Shown piece after piece: positions 46,801 to 54,720 of a stretch of 58,493 nt of DNA (its first letter is position 1; each line of letters begins with the position of its first letter). The notes under the pieces were generated by a model that saw only the letters and a list, made by a program, of their open reading frames with translations, searched no databases and was not told the DNA's origin. Made by a program: the position numbers and the translations under genes. Source of the stretch: Planctomycetaceae bacterium (GTDB lineage Bacteria > Planctomycetota > Planctomycetia > Pirellulales > Pirellulaceae); contig PBOG01000213.1 in assembly GCA_002724245.1 (NCBI GenBank), positions 1 through 58,493 on the forward strand, read 5' to 3'.

Positions 46801-47466
46801 CATGGTGACAACCGTACGAATGTGCTCGAAGCTCCTAAAGTCACTCTCTTCAATGGCCAGCTGGCAACTGTCATGGATGTCCAGCAACGTCCATTCGTAA
46901 CAGGCCTAATCCCGGTGGTAGGTGATTTTGCAGCCGCCCACCAACCTGTTGTGACCGTATTGAACGAAGGTACTTCACTGAGCGTACAAGCGGTTGTTTC
47001 TTCAGACCGTCGCTTTGTGCGACTCACGCTGGTACCCCTGTTCAGCAGCATTGGCAACGTCGAAGAGTTTACTTTTGAAGGTAAAGAGACCTCAGATACA
47101 AGCTCTATCGCCGATGAAATCCTGGATGACGCAGGTAACACCGATCGGGCTGCCGCGACTAACAATATCGTCTCTCGCGAAGGTTCAACGCTGCAACTGC
47201 CGGTGTTCGGTTTCACCACAGTTTCAACCACCGTAGCGGTACCCGATGGCGGCACCGTTCTTATGGGTGGAATCAAACGACTGCGGGAAGGCCGTAATGA
47301 GCGTGGTCTGCCAATCCTCCACAACATTCCCTACATCAACCGTTTGTTCAAGAATGTTGGTATCGGTCGTGAAACGCAGAGCTTGATGATGATGGTCACA
47401 CCGAGAATCATCATTCAAGAGGAAGAAGAGCTGTTGCAAACCGGCTACGACAGTTCCGAAGACTAG
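43843..47466 (+). CDS. Secretin (type II/III secretion GspD-like) with long N-terminal extension
   Basis: A 1207-residue outer-membrane channel protein. The TTG start has AAGGAG at good spacing and a signal peptide directly after it (LFVLSCLTLLTSSASA). Residues of about 90-560 are Gln/Ala-rich helical repeats (ALAAGQQQQALQLIAQAKKLGI) and a coiled coil (KNEMENKIAELVEEFNTLV). Ring-forming N-domains start at about 620 (VDVKFQEMPLEDVLETLG). The secretin barrel ends the protein: EAPKVTLFNGQLATVMDVQQRPFV, VPDGGTVLMGGIKRLREG, then GLPILHNIPYINRLFKN. No ATPase, pseudopilin or inner-membrane platform gene is adjacent, so its assembly partners are elsewhere. A strong terminator follows. Confidence 0.9.
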   Translation: MRATAPLFVLSCLTLLTSSASAAPHSLASLWLTASCELGQLSLPVVSGDDTTLPTDPFAARQAALRTVSDARPVRQPAGSPVRQPTVKGPQPVTNAQEQSHALLLGARRALAAGQQQQALQLIAQAKKLGITYPLHADSPLKIEALARRISQSATEAKAPADPIAYQRNQSRLLMDQARGLIRYAAYAEAKQLVNQAQSLPVTYQAFETTPQKMLLEIQALQQAAARKKQAGQVAAAGQLSDARPQPPGRPNAVIQTPPAGPGAARLSDQNVARFTDRNVQQAGSYAANPGAPTVQQGLYDPNRDPNRVAAAQATTPVPVRTQPTAIPNPNSAGVQLFQQGMQALVDQDRVTAQRLFTQAWQFEAELDPAIRQELKTKLALLQTAPANALPAPKTAPSPLDQFTVEERLKRDQLQREILNEQKMAEEMAATDPNAALARLQRLSERVREAPVDSVTKKQMLTLVDSHINRLQTYIDRNRARIAQDQHNRDVRQGVTDQRLKKNEMENKIAELVEEFNTLVDERRFAEAEAVARQAQEIDARNPVVVNLMAQSRFIRRIAADLDISMQKEQGVVDVLQSVVASSQPMDDRQPLVFNPTKWRELSRDRRRLLERYQLRFNEAELQIQKQLKTKVDVKFQEMPLEDVLETLGTMADVNVYLDPYGLSAEGVTTDTPVTINLRQPIAMSAALRLILEPLNLSYVIQNEVLRVTSMDAHNMNVYSQVYNVADLVIPIPNFVPSYNMGLAGAIRESYRALGYGQNMPSSGSTPLMMAGNENGSVPKSSAMAQLGAAGALRSLGARSEQESEFGPGAPGGAAAADFDSLIELITSTISPDSWDEVGGNGAIKEFGTNLSLVISQTQEIHDQIADLLDQLRRLQDLQVTIEMRFITLSDNFFERIGVDFDFDIDDNTNMTPTDLTRPGIDDAGPSMVVGLAPDGQPTSDLDLSFTQDFFQSSIPQFGGFDVGTAANFGFAILSDIEAYFVIQAAHGDNRTNVLEAPKVTLFNGQLATVMDVQQRPFVTGLIPVVGDFAAAHQPVVTVLNEGTSLSVQAVVSSDRRFVRLTLVPLFSSIGNVEEFTFEGKETSDTSSIADEILDDAGNTDRAAATNNIVSREGSTLQLPVFGFTTVSTTVAVPDGGTVLMGGIKRLREGRNERGLPILHNIPYINRLFKNVGIGRETQSLMMMVTPRIIIQEEEELLQTGYDSSED

Positions 47467-47538
47467 GCCCAACAGATTTGTGTCGGGCTTGCCAGGCAGC
47501 GGGCCTGGCATCCCAAGGGCCACTAACAGACTTCTCCG

Positions 47539-47567
47539 CCGCGGACATTCTGTCCGCGGTTTTTTTT
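47539..47567 (+). terminator. Rho-independent terminator after the secretin gene
   Basis: A perfect 9-bp stem (arm CCGCGGACA, 47539-47547 with 47551-47559) around a 3-nt loop, followed at once by eight T (47560-47567). It lies 73 bp after the secretin stop. Confidence 0.95.
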
Positions 47568-47631
47568 GCGCCAAATCCGTGATATGCACCAAGATCAGAC
47601 GTTGAGTGTGGTCAACAACCGGGGGATCGGC

Positions 47632-47661
47632 TTGTCAGAACGCTACCATGGCGATTATTAT
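47632..47661 (+). promoter_or_regulatory. Possible sigma-70-type promoter for tRNA-Ser
   Basis: TTGTCA (47632-47637) and TATTAT (47656-47661) are separated by 18 bp and stand about 55 bp before the tRNA. The fit to the consensus is fair, and the position between a terminator and the tRNA is sensible. Not proven by sequence alone. Confidence 0.35.
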
Positions 47662-47715
47662 TCGTCACAACCGGTGTGGTGAAAACGGTAATGTCACCTC
47701 GGCGGGTCGGAATCC

Positions 47716-47798
47716 GGAGGGTATCCGAATTGGCTAGGAGTCTGATTCGAAATCAGATGCCCCTTATGGGGTTGAGGGTTCGAGTCCCTTGCCCTCCG
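47716..47798 (+). tRNA. tRNA-Ser(CGA)
   Basis: The 83-nt sequence folds as a class II tRNA. The acceptor is GGAGGGT against GCCCTCC with discriminator G. The anticodon stem TCTGA/TCAGA has loop TTCGAAA, giving anticodon CGA (reads UCG). A long variable arm CCCC-TTAT-GGGG and a T arm GAGGG-TTCGAGT-CCCTT follow. The G discriminator and variable arm fit serine. CCA is not encoded. Confidence 0.95.
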
Positions 47799-47983
47799 CT
47801 CAGCTGAAACCAACGACGTTGAGAATCGTGCCGCGCGTGTCATGCAACGGCCCCCGGTTGAGATGCCGTTATTGTTGGCCAGAAGCCGGGAGGCGGAACA
47901 CCTGTAGTGACCACTGCAATACTGCTTTCGCAGTCGCTGCGTCATTTCAGAGACTCTGATACCCAGGTTCAATCTCCTTGCAA

Positions 47984-49162
47984 TCAAAGTGTTTGCTGAA
48001 TCTGCCATTGTGGATCAAGCGAGGCGTGAATCGCGGCCATATCAAGGTCAACGCCAAGCCCCGGGCGATCGCCAAGCTCAAGCGTGTTGCCACACCATGC
48101 CAGTGGTGTTTGCAGAAATGAGTCATAGGCATTTTTGCAGCTGATGGCATGCTCCAGCCGGTAAAGATTGGGCACCGTCATCGAGACATGTGCCCCAGCA
48201 AGGATCTGTCCAGGCCCTTGAGCATTATGTGGACTGATTGGAACGTAGTACGACTCTGCCAGAGTAGCGATTTTCTTTAATTCCGAGATCCCACCAGTCC
48301 AGACAACATCGGGCATCAAGTAATCCGCCAAACGTTGCTCAAGGACGGGTACAAACTCATATCGAGTAAACAGCCTCTCCCCGACGCAAATCGGTGCCCG
48401 TATCTGTTCTCGCACATTCCGCAGGGCAACAAAACTCTCCGGCGGCAATGGTTCTTCAAACCAGCGAATTTGCGACTCGTCATACAGACGATTTCCCAGG
48501 CGTACTGCAGTCGGAACGTTGTAATGGCCATGTGCATCAATCAATATCTCGACACCCGGACCGACCGCGTTGCGGACTGCGGCAACCGCATTACAACCAG
48601 CTTCCTCCCCTGCCGCCGAGATCTGTCCATCCAGATATGCGGTGTGGAAAGGCTCCATTTCGAGGAATGGATCAAATTTGATGGCATCATGTCCTTCGGC
48701 GACAGTTGCTGTCGCTGCGGCGGCAAATTCATCCGGTTGCCGACAACCAGCGAACCAGGCATTGGCATATACGGGCACGCTGTCGCGAACGGGACCGCCC
48801 AGCAAGTCATAAACAGGGCAGCCCAGCGCCTTTCCCAACAAATCCCAAAGCGCAATATCAATCCCGCTGATCACCGCACTGGTAAACCCGCGAGACCCCA
48901 AATAGGTGTAGCGACGAAACAACTTATGCCATAGTTTCTCAATGGTCCTGGGGTCTTCGCCAACCAGTGCTTCGCGGACCGCCCGTATCCCATTTCCTGT
49001 AAGTAGTGACCCGTTTCGTGGCACATTGGAGGCTTCCCCCCACCCCTGCAGGCCTTCATCCGTATCAATTGTTACAAACGTCCACTGCCATCCGTGTGTC
49101 ACCGACTCACCCAGACCATAATCGGGCACCACGACATACGCATTCACATCCGTGATCTTCAT
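47984..49162 (-). CDS. Enolase-superfamily sugar-acid dehydratase (galactonate dehydratase-like)
   Basis: A mandelate racemase/muconate lactonizing enzyme family member of 392 residues. Mg ligands and catalytic residues can be placed: Asp209 and His211 in IDAHGHYN, Glu236 in WFEEPLPPE, Glu262 in VGERLF, and His312 in ISPHNAQGP. The Asp-x-His pair with a later His is the pattern of D-galactonate and related aldonic-acid dehydratases, which give 2-keto-3-deoxy acids. The N-terminal capping domain is complete. The ATG at 49162, with GAGG before it, is preferred to the longer frame (to 49213). The gene stands alone; the exact sugar acid is not fixed by motifs. Confidence 0.87.
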   Translation of the reverse strand: MKITDVNAYVVVPDYGLGESVTHGWQWTFVTIDTDEGLQGWGEASNVPRNGSLLTGNGIRAVREALVGEDPRTIEKLWHKLFRRYTYLGSRGFTSAVISGIDIALWDLLGKALGCPVYDLLGGPVRDSVPVYANAWFAGCRQPDEFAAAATATVAEGHDAIKFDPFLEMEPFHTAYLDGQISAAGEEAGCNAVAAVRNAVGPGVEILIDAHGHYNVPTAVRLGNRLYDESQIRWFEEPLPPESFVALRNVREQIRAPICVGERLFTRYEFVPVLEQRLADYLMPDVVWTGGISELKKIATLAESYYVPISPHNAQGPGQILAGAHVSMTVPNLYRLEHAISCKNAYDSFLQTPLAWCGNTLELGDRPGLGVDLDMAAIHASLDPQWQIQQTL

Positions 49163-49512
49163 TGAATCGCCCTCACACGACGGCCTTTCGTGAAATACAG
49201 GATCGCCCGCCAAAGGTTTATGCCACGTTCCCAGGCAGCGATGCTAGCAATCTCCAAGTAAGTGTACGTATATCCGGCCTCCTCTTCGACGGTGTCCAGG
49301 CATTCCAGGCTGGAGCAGCTGCGGCATTTATTGTGTGGGATCTCTGATCGCATTAGAATTGATGAATGCGGCGAATGCTGCTAATCATGACTCGCCCTTG
49401 CTGGGTCGGCGGGTAGCACTGCTTGAACGGCGCGCCGAGATATCTCGTCCTGTCGCGCGACGCTTCTGGCCCGATTTGGGTACCAGGCTCAACACGCGCA
49501 TAGAGATAGTCC

Positions 49513-51555
49513 ATGGCCCTCGGCAGGCGAAATACCGCTCGGTTTCGATACCTGCTGATGGGTACGATCGTGATTGGCTGCGTGGCAGCGGTACTTTTCT
49601 CTCGGGCGAATCGACAACCCACCCCGTCTGAGGAACCTGCCCTTTCAGTCGTTGCTCCTCCCGCGGAAACCTTAAGCGACCTCACCGACGCACAACGCCG
49701 CGCCAGTGAGCTGAATCCCCGCGTGACAGTGATCAACAACGCTGACCGCGTGATGTTGTGGTGGGAATCGGTGCCTCTGGATGTTCGCCAGCAAAGCCAG
49801 CCCCCCAGCCTGAAAAGTAACATCCACCGCGATGATTATGTAGGGCCGGAAGCGTGCCGTGAATGTCATCAAAAAAACTACGAAAAATGGTCTGAACATC
49901 CCCACCGTTGGATGAACGCATTGGCCACTAACGAGAGGGTAAAGGGAGACTTTTCGGGGCAGGCATTTATCGAATACCTGGGAGGAAAAGCTACCTTCTT
50001 TCGAGAGGGTGAGGGCTATCGAATGGAATTGAAACGCGATTCAACGCGTTTGCTGTATGCCATCCACCAGACGATCGGTTCCCGCTTCTTCCAGTATTAC
50101 GTCGGTAAACTCATCGAAGGTCCCTTCCCAGCCGAACATGTCTACTTCCAGATTGACCACGTATTGCCGTTTGGATACTGGCTCGATCGGCATGAATGGG
50201 TGCCCATTGTTCATGTCTGGCCTGAAGTACCCGACGACGAACGGTTTGATCCATTCGACCCACCGATCGACGAGGAAGACAAACTCAATCCTCTCGATAT
50301 TTTCTACGCAACCGCATGCAATATGTGTCACACCACATTTCCGCTTGCCGAGAGCCTCTGCCGAAAACCCGATAAAGTGGCAAACCACGCACCGGCACGT
50401 CTCCACTGGCACCTGGGCGGCTACGTGCAAAATCAGCACGCGGAACTGTGGCCACGATCGGAACATGCATCCAGCGTGCCGCAAGCTCAAATCGATGGAA
50501 TCCTCGAAAATCTGGGAAATCTCGATGCGCGCGAGCACGCCACCACACTTGGAATTAGTTGCGAAGCTTGCCACCTGGGATGCAAAGAACACGTGGGAAC
50601 AAAAGAGATCAAACCCGAGTTCTTCCCCAAGAGCCCGTTTCTGACGGTCGAGTCAACGGGAAAACCGATTGAAACGGGTCGCTCGCAGGAAAACATCAAC
50701 TGGGCATGCGGACGCTGCCACTCCAGCCCTCGACCCGAATTTGCAGCCGGCATGTCCACATGGAATTCGGTCGAAGCAGCTGACGCCGCCAAAGGCAGTT
50801 GCTATTCCGAACTCAACTGTATCGATTGCCACGATCCTCACAGTGCAATTGGTAAACAATGGACACATACGGCAGATGAAGATGACGCGAAATGCCTCAA
50901 GTGCCACCAGCAATTTGAACCGGCTGCAGATCGACAACGCCACACCCACCATGCGGCAGATAGTTCAGGTGCGCGTTGCATGAATTGCCACATGCCACAT
51001 CTGAATGAAGGTCTGCAGAATGTCGTTCGGACACATATGATTTTCTCTCCTACAAATAAAAAGATGCTCGAATCACAACAACCCAACGCCTGCAATCTGT
51101 GCCATACTGACCAAACTCTCCGTTGGACAGTGACGCATCTCAACCAATGGTACCAGGCGGATCTTCCTGTCGAGGCGCTCACGGCAGCAGTCGCACAACC
51201 GGATCAGCCGGCGGCGATCGGGTGGCTGCAGAGCGAGAAAGAAGCGGTACGCCTGGTGGCAGCTGACGCGCTCACCCGGAACAAGGACACCAGTGCGCTT
51301 GCCCACCTCATTAATGCTTTGGACGACCCGTACCTACTCAACCGACAGTTCGCCCGGATTGGCCTGGAACAAATGCTTGACATCCAACTCGTTGATTTCG
51401 GTTACCGTTTCTATATGACATCCGATGAACGGCAGACACCTTTGCAACGTTTACGCGATGCGTTGCTATCCCAGAACACCGACAAACCGACGCAAGCTCC
51501 CACTGTTGCAACTCCTGCATCTCCTGCGGCGGCGCAACGGACCGCGGCGCCCTGA
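49513..51555 (+). CDS. Octaheme cytochrome c with C-terminal HEAT-like repeats
   Basis: A 680-residue exported protein. One N-terminal helix (YLLMGTIVIGCVAAVLF) serves as signal or anchor. Eight CxxCH heme sites occur in order: CRECH, CNMCH, CEACH, CGRCH, CIDCH, CLKCH, CMNCH and CNLCH. Several His outside them may be distal ligands. The region between about 350 and 540 resembles the cytochrome c554/multiheme core. After the last heme, about 560-640 shows HEAT-like repeats (IGWLQSEKEAVRLVAADALT, then LAHLINALDDPYLLNRQFARIGLEQML), then a Pro/Ala tail. It probably moves electrons in the periplasm; the HEAT part suggests docking to a partner. No oxidoreductase partner is adjacent. Confidence 0.9.
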   Translation: MALGRRNTARFRYLLMGTIVIGCVAAVLFSRANRQPTPSEEPALSVVAPPAETLSDLTDAQRRASELNPRVTVINNADRVMLWWESVPLDVRQQSQPPSLKSNIHRDDYVGPEACRECHQKNYEKWSEHPHRWMNALATNERVKGDFSGQAFIEYLGGKATFFREGEGYRMELKRDSTRLLYAIHQTIGSRFFQYYVGKLIEGPFPAEHVYFQIDHVLPFGYWLDRHEWVPIVHVWPEVPDDERFDPFDPPIDEEDKLNPLDIFYATACNMCHTTFPLAESLCRKPDKVANHAPARLHWHLGGYVQNQHAELWPRSEHASSVPQAQIDGILENLGNLDAREHATTLGISCEACHLGCKEHVGTKEIKPEFFPKSPFLTVESTGKPIETGRSQENINWACGRCHSSPRPEFAAGMSTWNSVEAADAAKGSCYSELNCIDCHDPHSAIGKQWTHTADEDDAKCLKCHQQFEPAADRQRHTHHAADSSGARCMNCHMPHLNEGLQNVVRTHMIFSPTNKKMLESQQPNACNLCHTDQTLRWTVTHLNQWYQADLPVEALTAAVAQPDQPAAIGWLQSEKEAVRLVAADALTRNKDTSALAHLINALDDPYLLNRQFARIGLEQMLDIQLVDFGYRFYMTSDERQTPLQRLRDALLSQNTDKPTQAPTVATPASPAAAQRTAAP

Positions 51556-51742
51556 TCGCCAGGGACCACTGCAGCAAGCGTTGGGGATGCAGGGCCGGAG
51601 TGCCATCAACTGCGTTCTCGAAGCCTGAGTTGCGAATCACATTCGAAAGCGATGTTCGTCCTTGAACACCTCTTTGCGCATGCCCGAATTGTCTCACCAA
51701 CCCAGAAATTTCCCAACGCAAATCGAAGGCTGGCTAGCAGGT

Positions 51743-52276
51743 GTGTCACACCTGCGGACATTTCCACACGCAACATTTCTACAAGCAATACTGTTCAGCG
51801 TACTGCTATTTGGTTGCCAGAGATCTGAGCAAACAAGTACCTCCACTGCAACCGACCCGACGACATCAGCGACCACACAATCGAAACACGGACCCACTGG
51901 TGGTCCCAGCGGAACACCGGTTGTCGCCACGCGTCTACGCGGCGCAACACTCAGTTGGATCGGCAACCGAAAGAATCGTGCCGCTGCGTTTCGCTGGCAT
52001 TTCGAGGACCGCACTTTCGCGTTGCTGGCGGACGGCCCAACGCTACCAGCCGATCTCATCCAGTTGCTCACGGGAACGAGCGGCCCTCGGCAACGGATCG
52101 ACGGAGAGTGGCAAACCACCGATGGCCGACACCTCAAACTGAAATCCACGCCAGCAACTGATAATCAAAACGCACTGCAAGTAACACTTAGCATCGAAAC
52201 GGCTGGCCTCCTCCGCGTCAACATGGGCGATGGACGCCAATACAACCTCCTGAGACAAAAAACCGGCCGGCGCTAG
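51743..52276 (+). CDS. Putative lipoprotein, unknown function
   Basis: The frame is open from 51662. A GTG at 51743 puts a compact lipoprotein signal peptide (TFLQAILFSVLLFGC) at the N-terminus, and I prefer it, although an ATG at 51680 also exists. The mature chain starts with a Ser/Thr-rich linker and continues as a small strand-rich domain (RGATLSWIGNRKNRAAAFRWHFEDRTFALLA, then LKLKSTPATDN). I recognise no family. It follows the octaheme cytochrome by about 190 bp on the same strand and could be co-transcribed; no functional link is proven. Confidence 0.6.
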   Translation: MSHLRTFPHATFLQAILFSVLLFGCQRSEQTSTSTATDPTTSATTQSKHGPTGGPSGTPVVATRLRGATLSWIGNRKNRAAAFRWHFEDRTFALLADGPTLPADLIQLLTGTSGPRQRIDGEWQTTDGRHLKLKSTPATDNQNALQVTLSIETAGLLRVNMGDGRQYNLLRQKTGRR

Positions 52277-52332
52277 TTCCAAGTCCGCTGTCCTGGGATA
52301 TCCCTGTCGTGTGCGAACCACTCAGGCAGCGT

Positions 52333-53628
52333 CTAGACGTCCCAGCCTGCCCGTATTGGTTCACGTAATAAAGGAGCGACACGATCGTTACCTGCGGCCG
52401 TGAGTGTTTTGGTGTCCCAATTAAAACCACCTGCCCGATACGCCACATTAGCCAACAGGACCGTTTCGGTGAGTGGTCCTGAATATCCGAAATGACATGT
52501 TGCGGGTTCGCCACCACGGCAGGCTTGCAGCCACTCTTTGTAGAACCCCGGTGAATCCGGAATTGAGCGTTCTGGTCTCTTCAAATCCTGGAACTTCTCT
52601 TGGGGATAGAGTTGGTGGCTGCCAAATCCACAAACAAGCAATCCCTCCGATCCGACGAATACGGTGTTCGCTCCACGCGCAGATATTTTGCGTTCGCGGA
52701 GAATTTCCGGTCCAGACGCCGAGTGGTACCAATGTAAGGTCACGCTCGGACGATTGGAGCGCGCGGGAAATTGTAGCGTTGTCGCCATTTGCCGAGGCGT
52801 TCGCTGTGCGTCAACTTGCGGACCCTGGGCATCCACGCGCGTCGGAAAATCGAGAGCGAGCGCCCAGAAAGGGATGTCCAGGATGTGACAACCCCAATTG
52901 CCCGTTTCGCCGGTTCCAAAATCCCACCAAAATCGCCAATTGTATGGACAATAGTCCGGGCTGTACTTGCGGTCCGCAGTGGGACCCAGCCAAAGATCCC
53001 AGTCCAGGTGGCTGGGAACCGCGGGAAACTGCTTCGGCATGGCAGGCATGCCACGCGTTCCTCCCACCCAGGAATGAACTTCGCGGACTGTGCCGATCGC
53101 ACCCGAACGAACTAATTCCACCACTCGATGCACATTGCCAATTGTGTGACGCTGGACTCCCAGCTGCGTCGCCACCTGATATTTCTCGGCCGCTTCGGTC
53201 ATCATCCGCACCTGCCAGACGTTATGGGCCATGGGCTTTTCACAGTACAGATGCAAACCCCTGCGCAAGGCCATCATCGAAGCAGGAAAGTGCGTGTGAT
53301 CCGGCGTGCTCACAACAACAGCGTCAATCTGTTTTTCCAGGGCATCAAACATCCGCCGATAATCCACAAACTTTTTGGCCTTATCCCAGCGTTCGAACGC
53401 ACTACCGGCGCGCATCTCATCAACGTCGCAGAGCGCAACAATGTTCTCCCCGGCAACACCGTTGAGGTTTGCTGCCCCACGCCCGCCTATGCCAATCAAC
53501 GCAATGTTCAGCTTTTCATTCGCGGCTTTCGCCTCGGGCACTGAACCCCCTAGCCAATACCCGGTCCCGAGTGCAGCACTGGTTCCCATTAATTGACGGC
53601 GAGATACCTTCGCGATGGATCGACTCAT
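52333..53628 (-). CDS. TAT-exported Gfo/Idh/MocA family oxidoreductase
   Basis: A 431-residue NAD(P)-dependent sugar oxidoreductase. A twin-arginine signal (SRRQLMGTSAALGTGYWLGG) precedes the Rossmann fold (IALIGIGGRGAANL), and the family EKP motif is at 130-132 in LYCEKPMAH. Export of a cofactor-binding enzyme via TAT fits the glucose-fructose oxidoreductase type with tightly held cofactor. AGGA lies before the ATG. Three 14-bp direct repeats stand just upstream. It is the last of a minus-strand set with a DUF1080 protein and an amidohydrolase, suggesting oxidative sugar handling in the periplasm. Confidence 0.9.
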   Translation of the reverse strand: MSRSIAKVSRRQLMGTSAALGTGYWLGGSVPEAKAANEKLNIALIGIGGRGAANLNGVAGENIVALCDVDEMRAGSAFERWDKAKKFVDYRRMFDALEKQIDAVVVSTPDHTHFPASMMALRRGLHLYCEKPMAHNVWQVRMMTEAAEKYQVATQLGVQRHTIGNVHRVVELVRSGAIGTVREVHSWVGGTRGMPAMPKQFPAVPSHLDWDLWLGPTADRKYSPDYCPYNWRFWWDFGTGETGNWGCHILDIPFWALALDFPTRVDAQGPQVDAQRTPRQMATTLQFPARSNRPSVTLHWYHSASGPEILRERKISARGANTVFVGSEGLLVCGFGSHQLYPQEKFQDLKRPERSIPDSPGFYKEWLQACRGGEPATCHFGYSGPLTETVLLANVAYRAGGFNWDTKTLTAAGNDRVAPLLREPIRAGWDV

Positions 53629-53655
53629 GATGGGTTCCTGTTAGCAAAACACTGT

Positions 53656-53697
53656 TGAATCAAGACCGCTGAATCAAGACCGCTGAATCAAAACCGC
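53656..53697. repeat. Three tandem 14-bp direct repeats upstream of the Gfo/Idh gene
   Basis: TGAATCAAGACCGC occurs twice in a row (53656-53669 and 53670-53683), and a third copy with one change follows (53684-53697). The block begins 28 bp upstream of the Gfo/Idh start codon and lies within the 133-bp gap to the amidohydrolase gene. A repeated element in a promoter region suggests an operator for a regulator; slippage during replication is the alternative. Confidence 0.85.
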
Positions 53698-53761
53698 CAC
53701 CTACCCTTGGGTGTAACCACTCCCCCTGAAGATACGGCGCAAACATTGGTCGTGGCGATCA

Positions 53762-54697
53762 TCAGGCTTTACCAAAGCCGAACATCTGCACCGCGTTCTC
53801 TCCCAGGATCTTATCCTGTTCGGCGGTGGATAAATGCGAGATCAACGACCGACCATACGCGAAGGCTTCACGATACGTTTGGGGAGTCGCTTGCGCATTG
53901 AATCCGCCGCCATAAATCATCCGCTCGGCACCATAGGCTGCGGTCAACTGCTTGACGATCGGACGAATATCGCGATGCGGATAATTCCGCGTCGACGCCA
54001 ATGACGACAATTTCATTACCGTATTCGGATACCGGGCCCAGCGCACAACCAGCGCATGCTCGCGCGGAGTACCCTGTAATGGCCTTCCCAAATGATCGAT
54101 GATGACGCGAGTCTTGGAGAACTCACGAATCAAAGGTTCAAAGCCAGGTGCGTAACGCGGTTCAAAATGTAGTTCCACTGCCAAATCATGTTCAGCCGCC
54201 CGCTTCCATAAATTGCGCAATTCAGGCTTGCCAAACGGGGGAAGTCGCTTCGGCGCATAGGCATGAATGCGAGCGGAAATCACGTTCAAGCGTTCAACCA
54301 GCGCAGGCATTTTCTCGATCGAACCGGGACGATCGGCAAACAACAGCAAAGTTCCCTTTAATCGATCCTGACCTGCGTTCAAACAGTGTTCCAAGTACCG
54401 ATGATCGTCCTGGTATGGTTCCGGATGGACAACGACCGCATAAGCGACACCAGCACCGTCCATACACTTCAGCAGATGCTCAGGCCTGGCCGCAACATCA
54501 GGCCGATACGGAGCACGCTGGTGATAGGGAAAACGCGCGTCCAGGCCAGCAAAACAATGTAAATGCGTGTCCACCAATCGCGTTGTTGAAACGGCCGCCA
54601 AGGAACCAGAGGCAACGGCCGACGTGACAGCCACGGCAGTCCCTGCCGACAGCAACTGCCGGCGGTTCGAATTCAATGACATGCAATTCCGTGCCAT
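53762..54697 (-). CDS. Exported amidohydrolase-family (amidohydrolase 2) protein lacking a usual active-site Asp
   Basis: A TIM-barrel amidohydrolase of about 311 residues with a twin-arginine-like signal (SNRRQLLSAGTAVAVTSAVA). The metal motif HxH (H45, H47 in VDTHLHC), later AVELHFEP and VIIDHLGRP are present. Where the family has GSDxP at the last strand, this protein has IYGGGFN, so the conserved Asp is missing. Activity may therefore be altered. The frame is open from a GTG at 54724, which overlaps the stop of the DUF1080 gene; I use the ATG at 54697, and another at 54682 is possible. Translational coupling with the upstream gene is likely. Confidence 0.82.
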   Translation of the reverse strand: MARNCMSLNSNRRQLLSAGTAVAVTSAVASGSLAAVSTTRLVDTHLHCFAGLDARFPYHQRAPYRPDVAARPEHLLKCMDGAGVAYAVVVHPEPYQDDHRYLEHCLNAGQDRLKGTLLLFADRPGSIEKMPALVERLNVISARIHAYAPKRLPPFGKPELRNLWKRAAEHDLAVELHFEPRYAPGFEPLIREFSKTRVIIDHLGRPLQGTPREHALVVRWARYPNTVMKLSSLASTRNYPHRDIRPIVKQLTAAYGAERMIYGGGFNAQATPQTYREAFAYGRSLISHLSTAEQDKILGENAVQMFGFGKA

Positions 54698-54720
54698 AAC
54701 TCCCTTTCGTTTCGCGCAGA

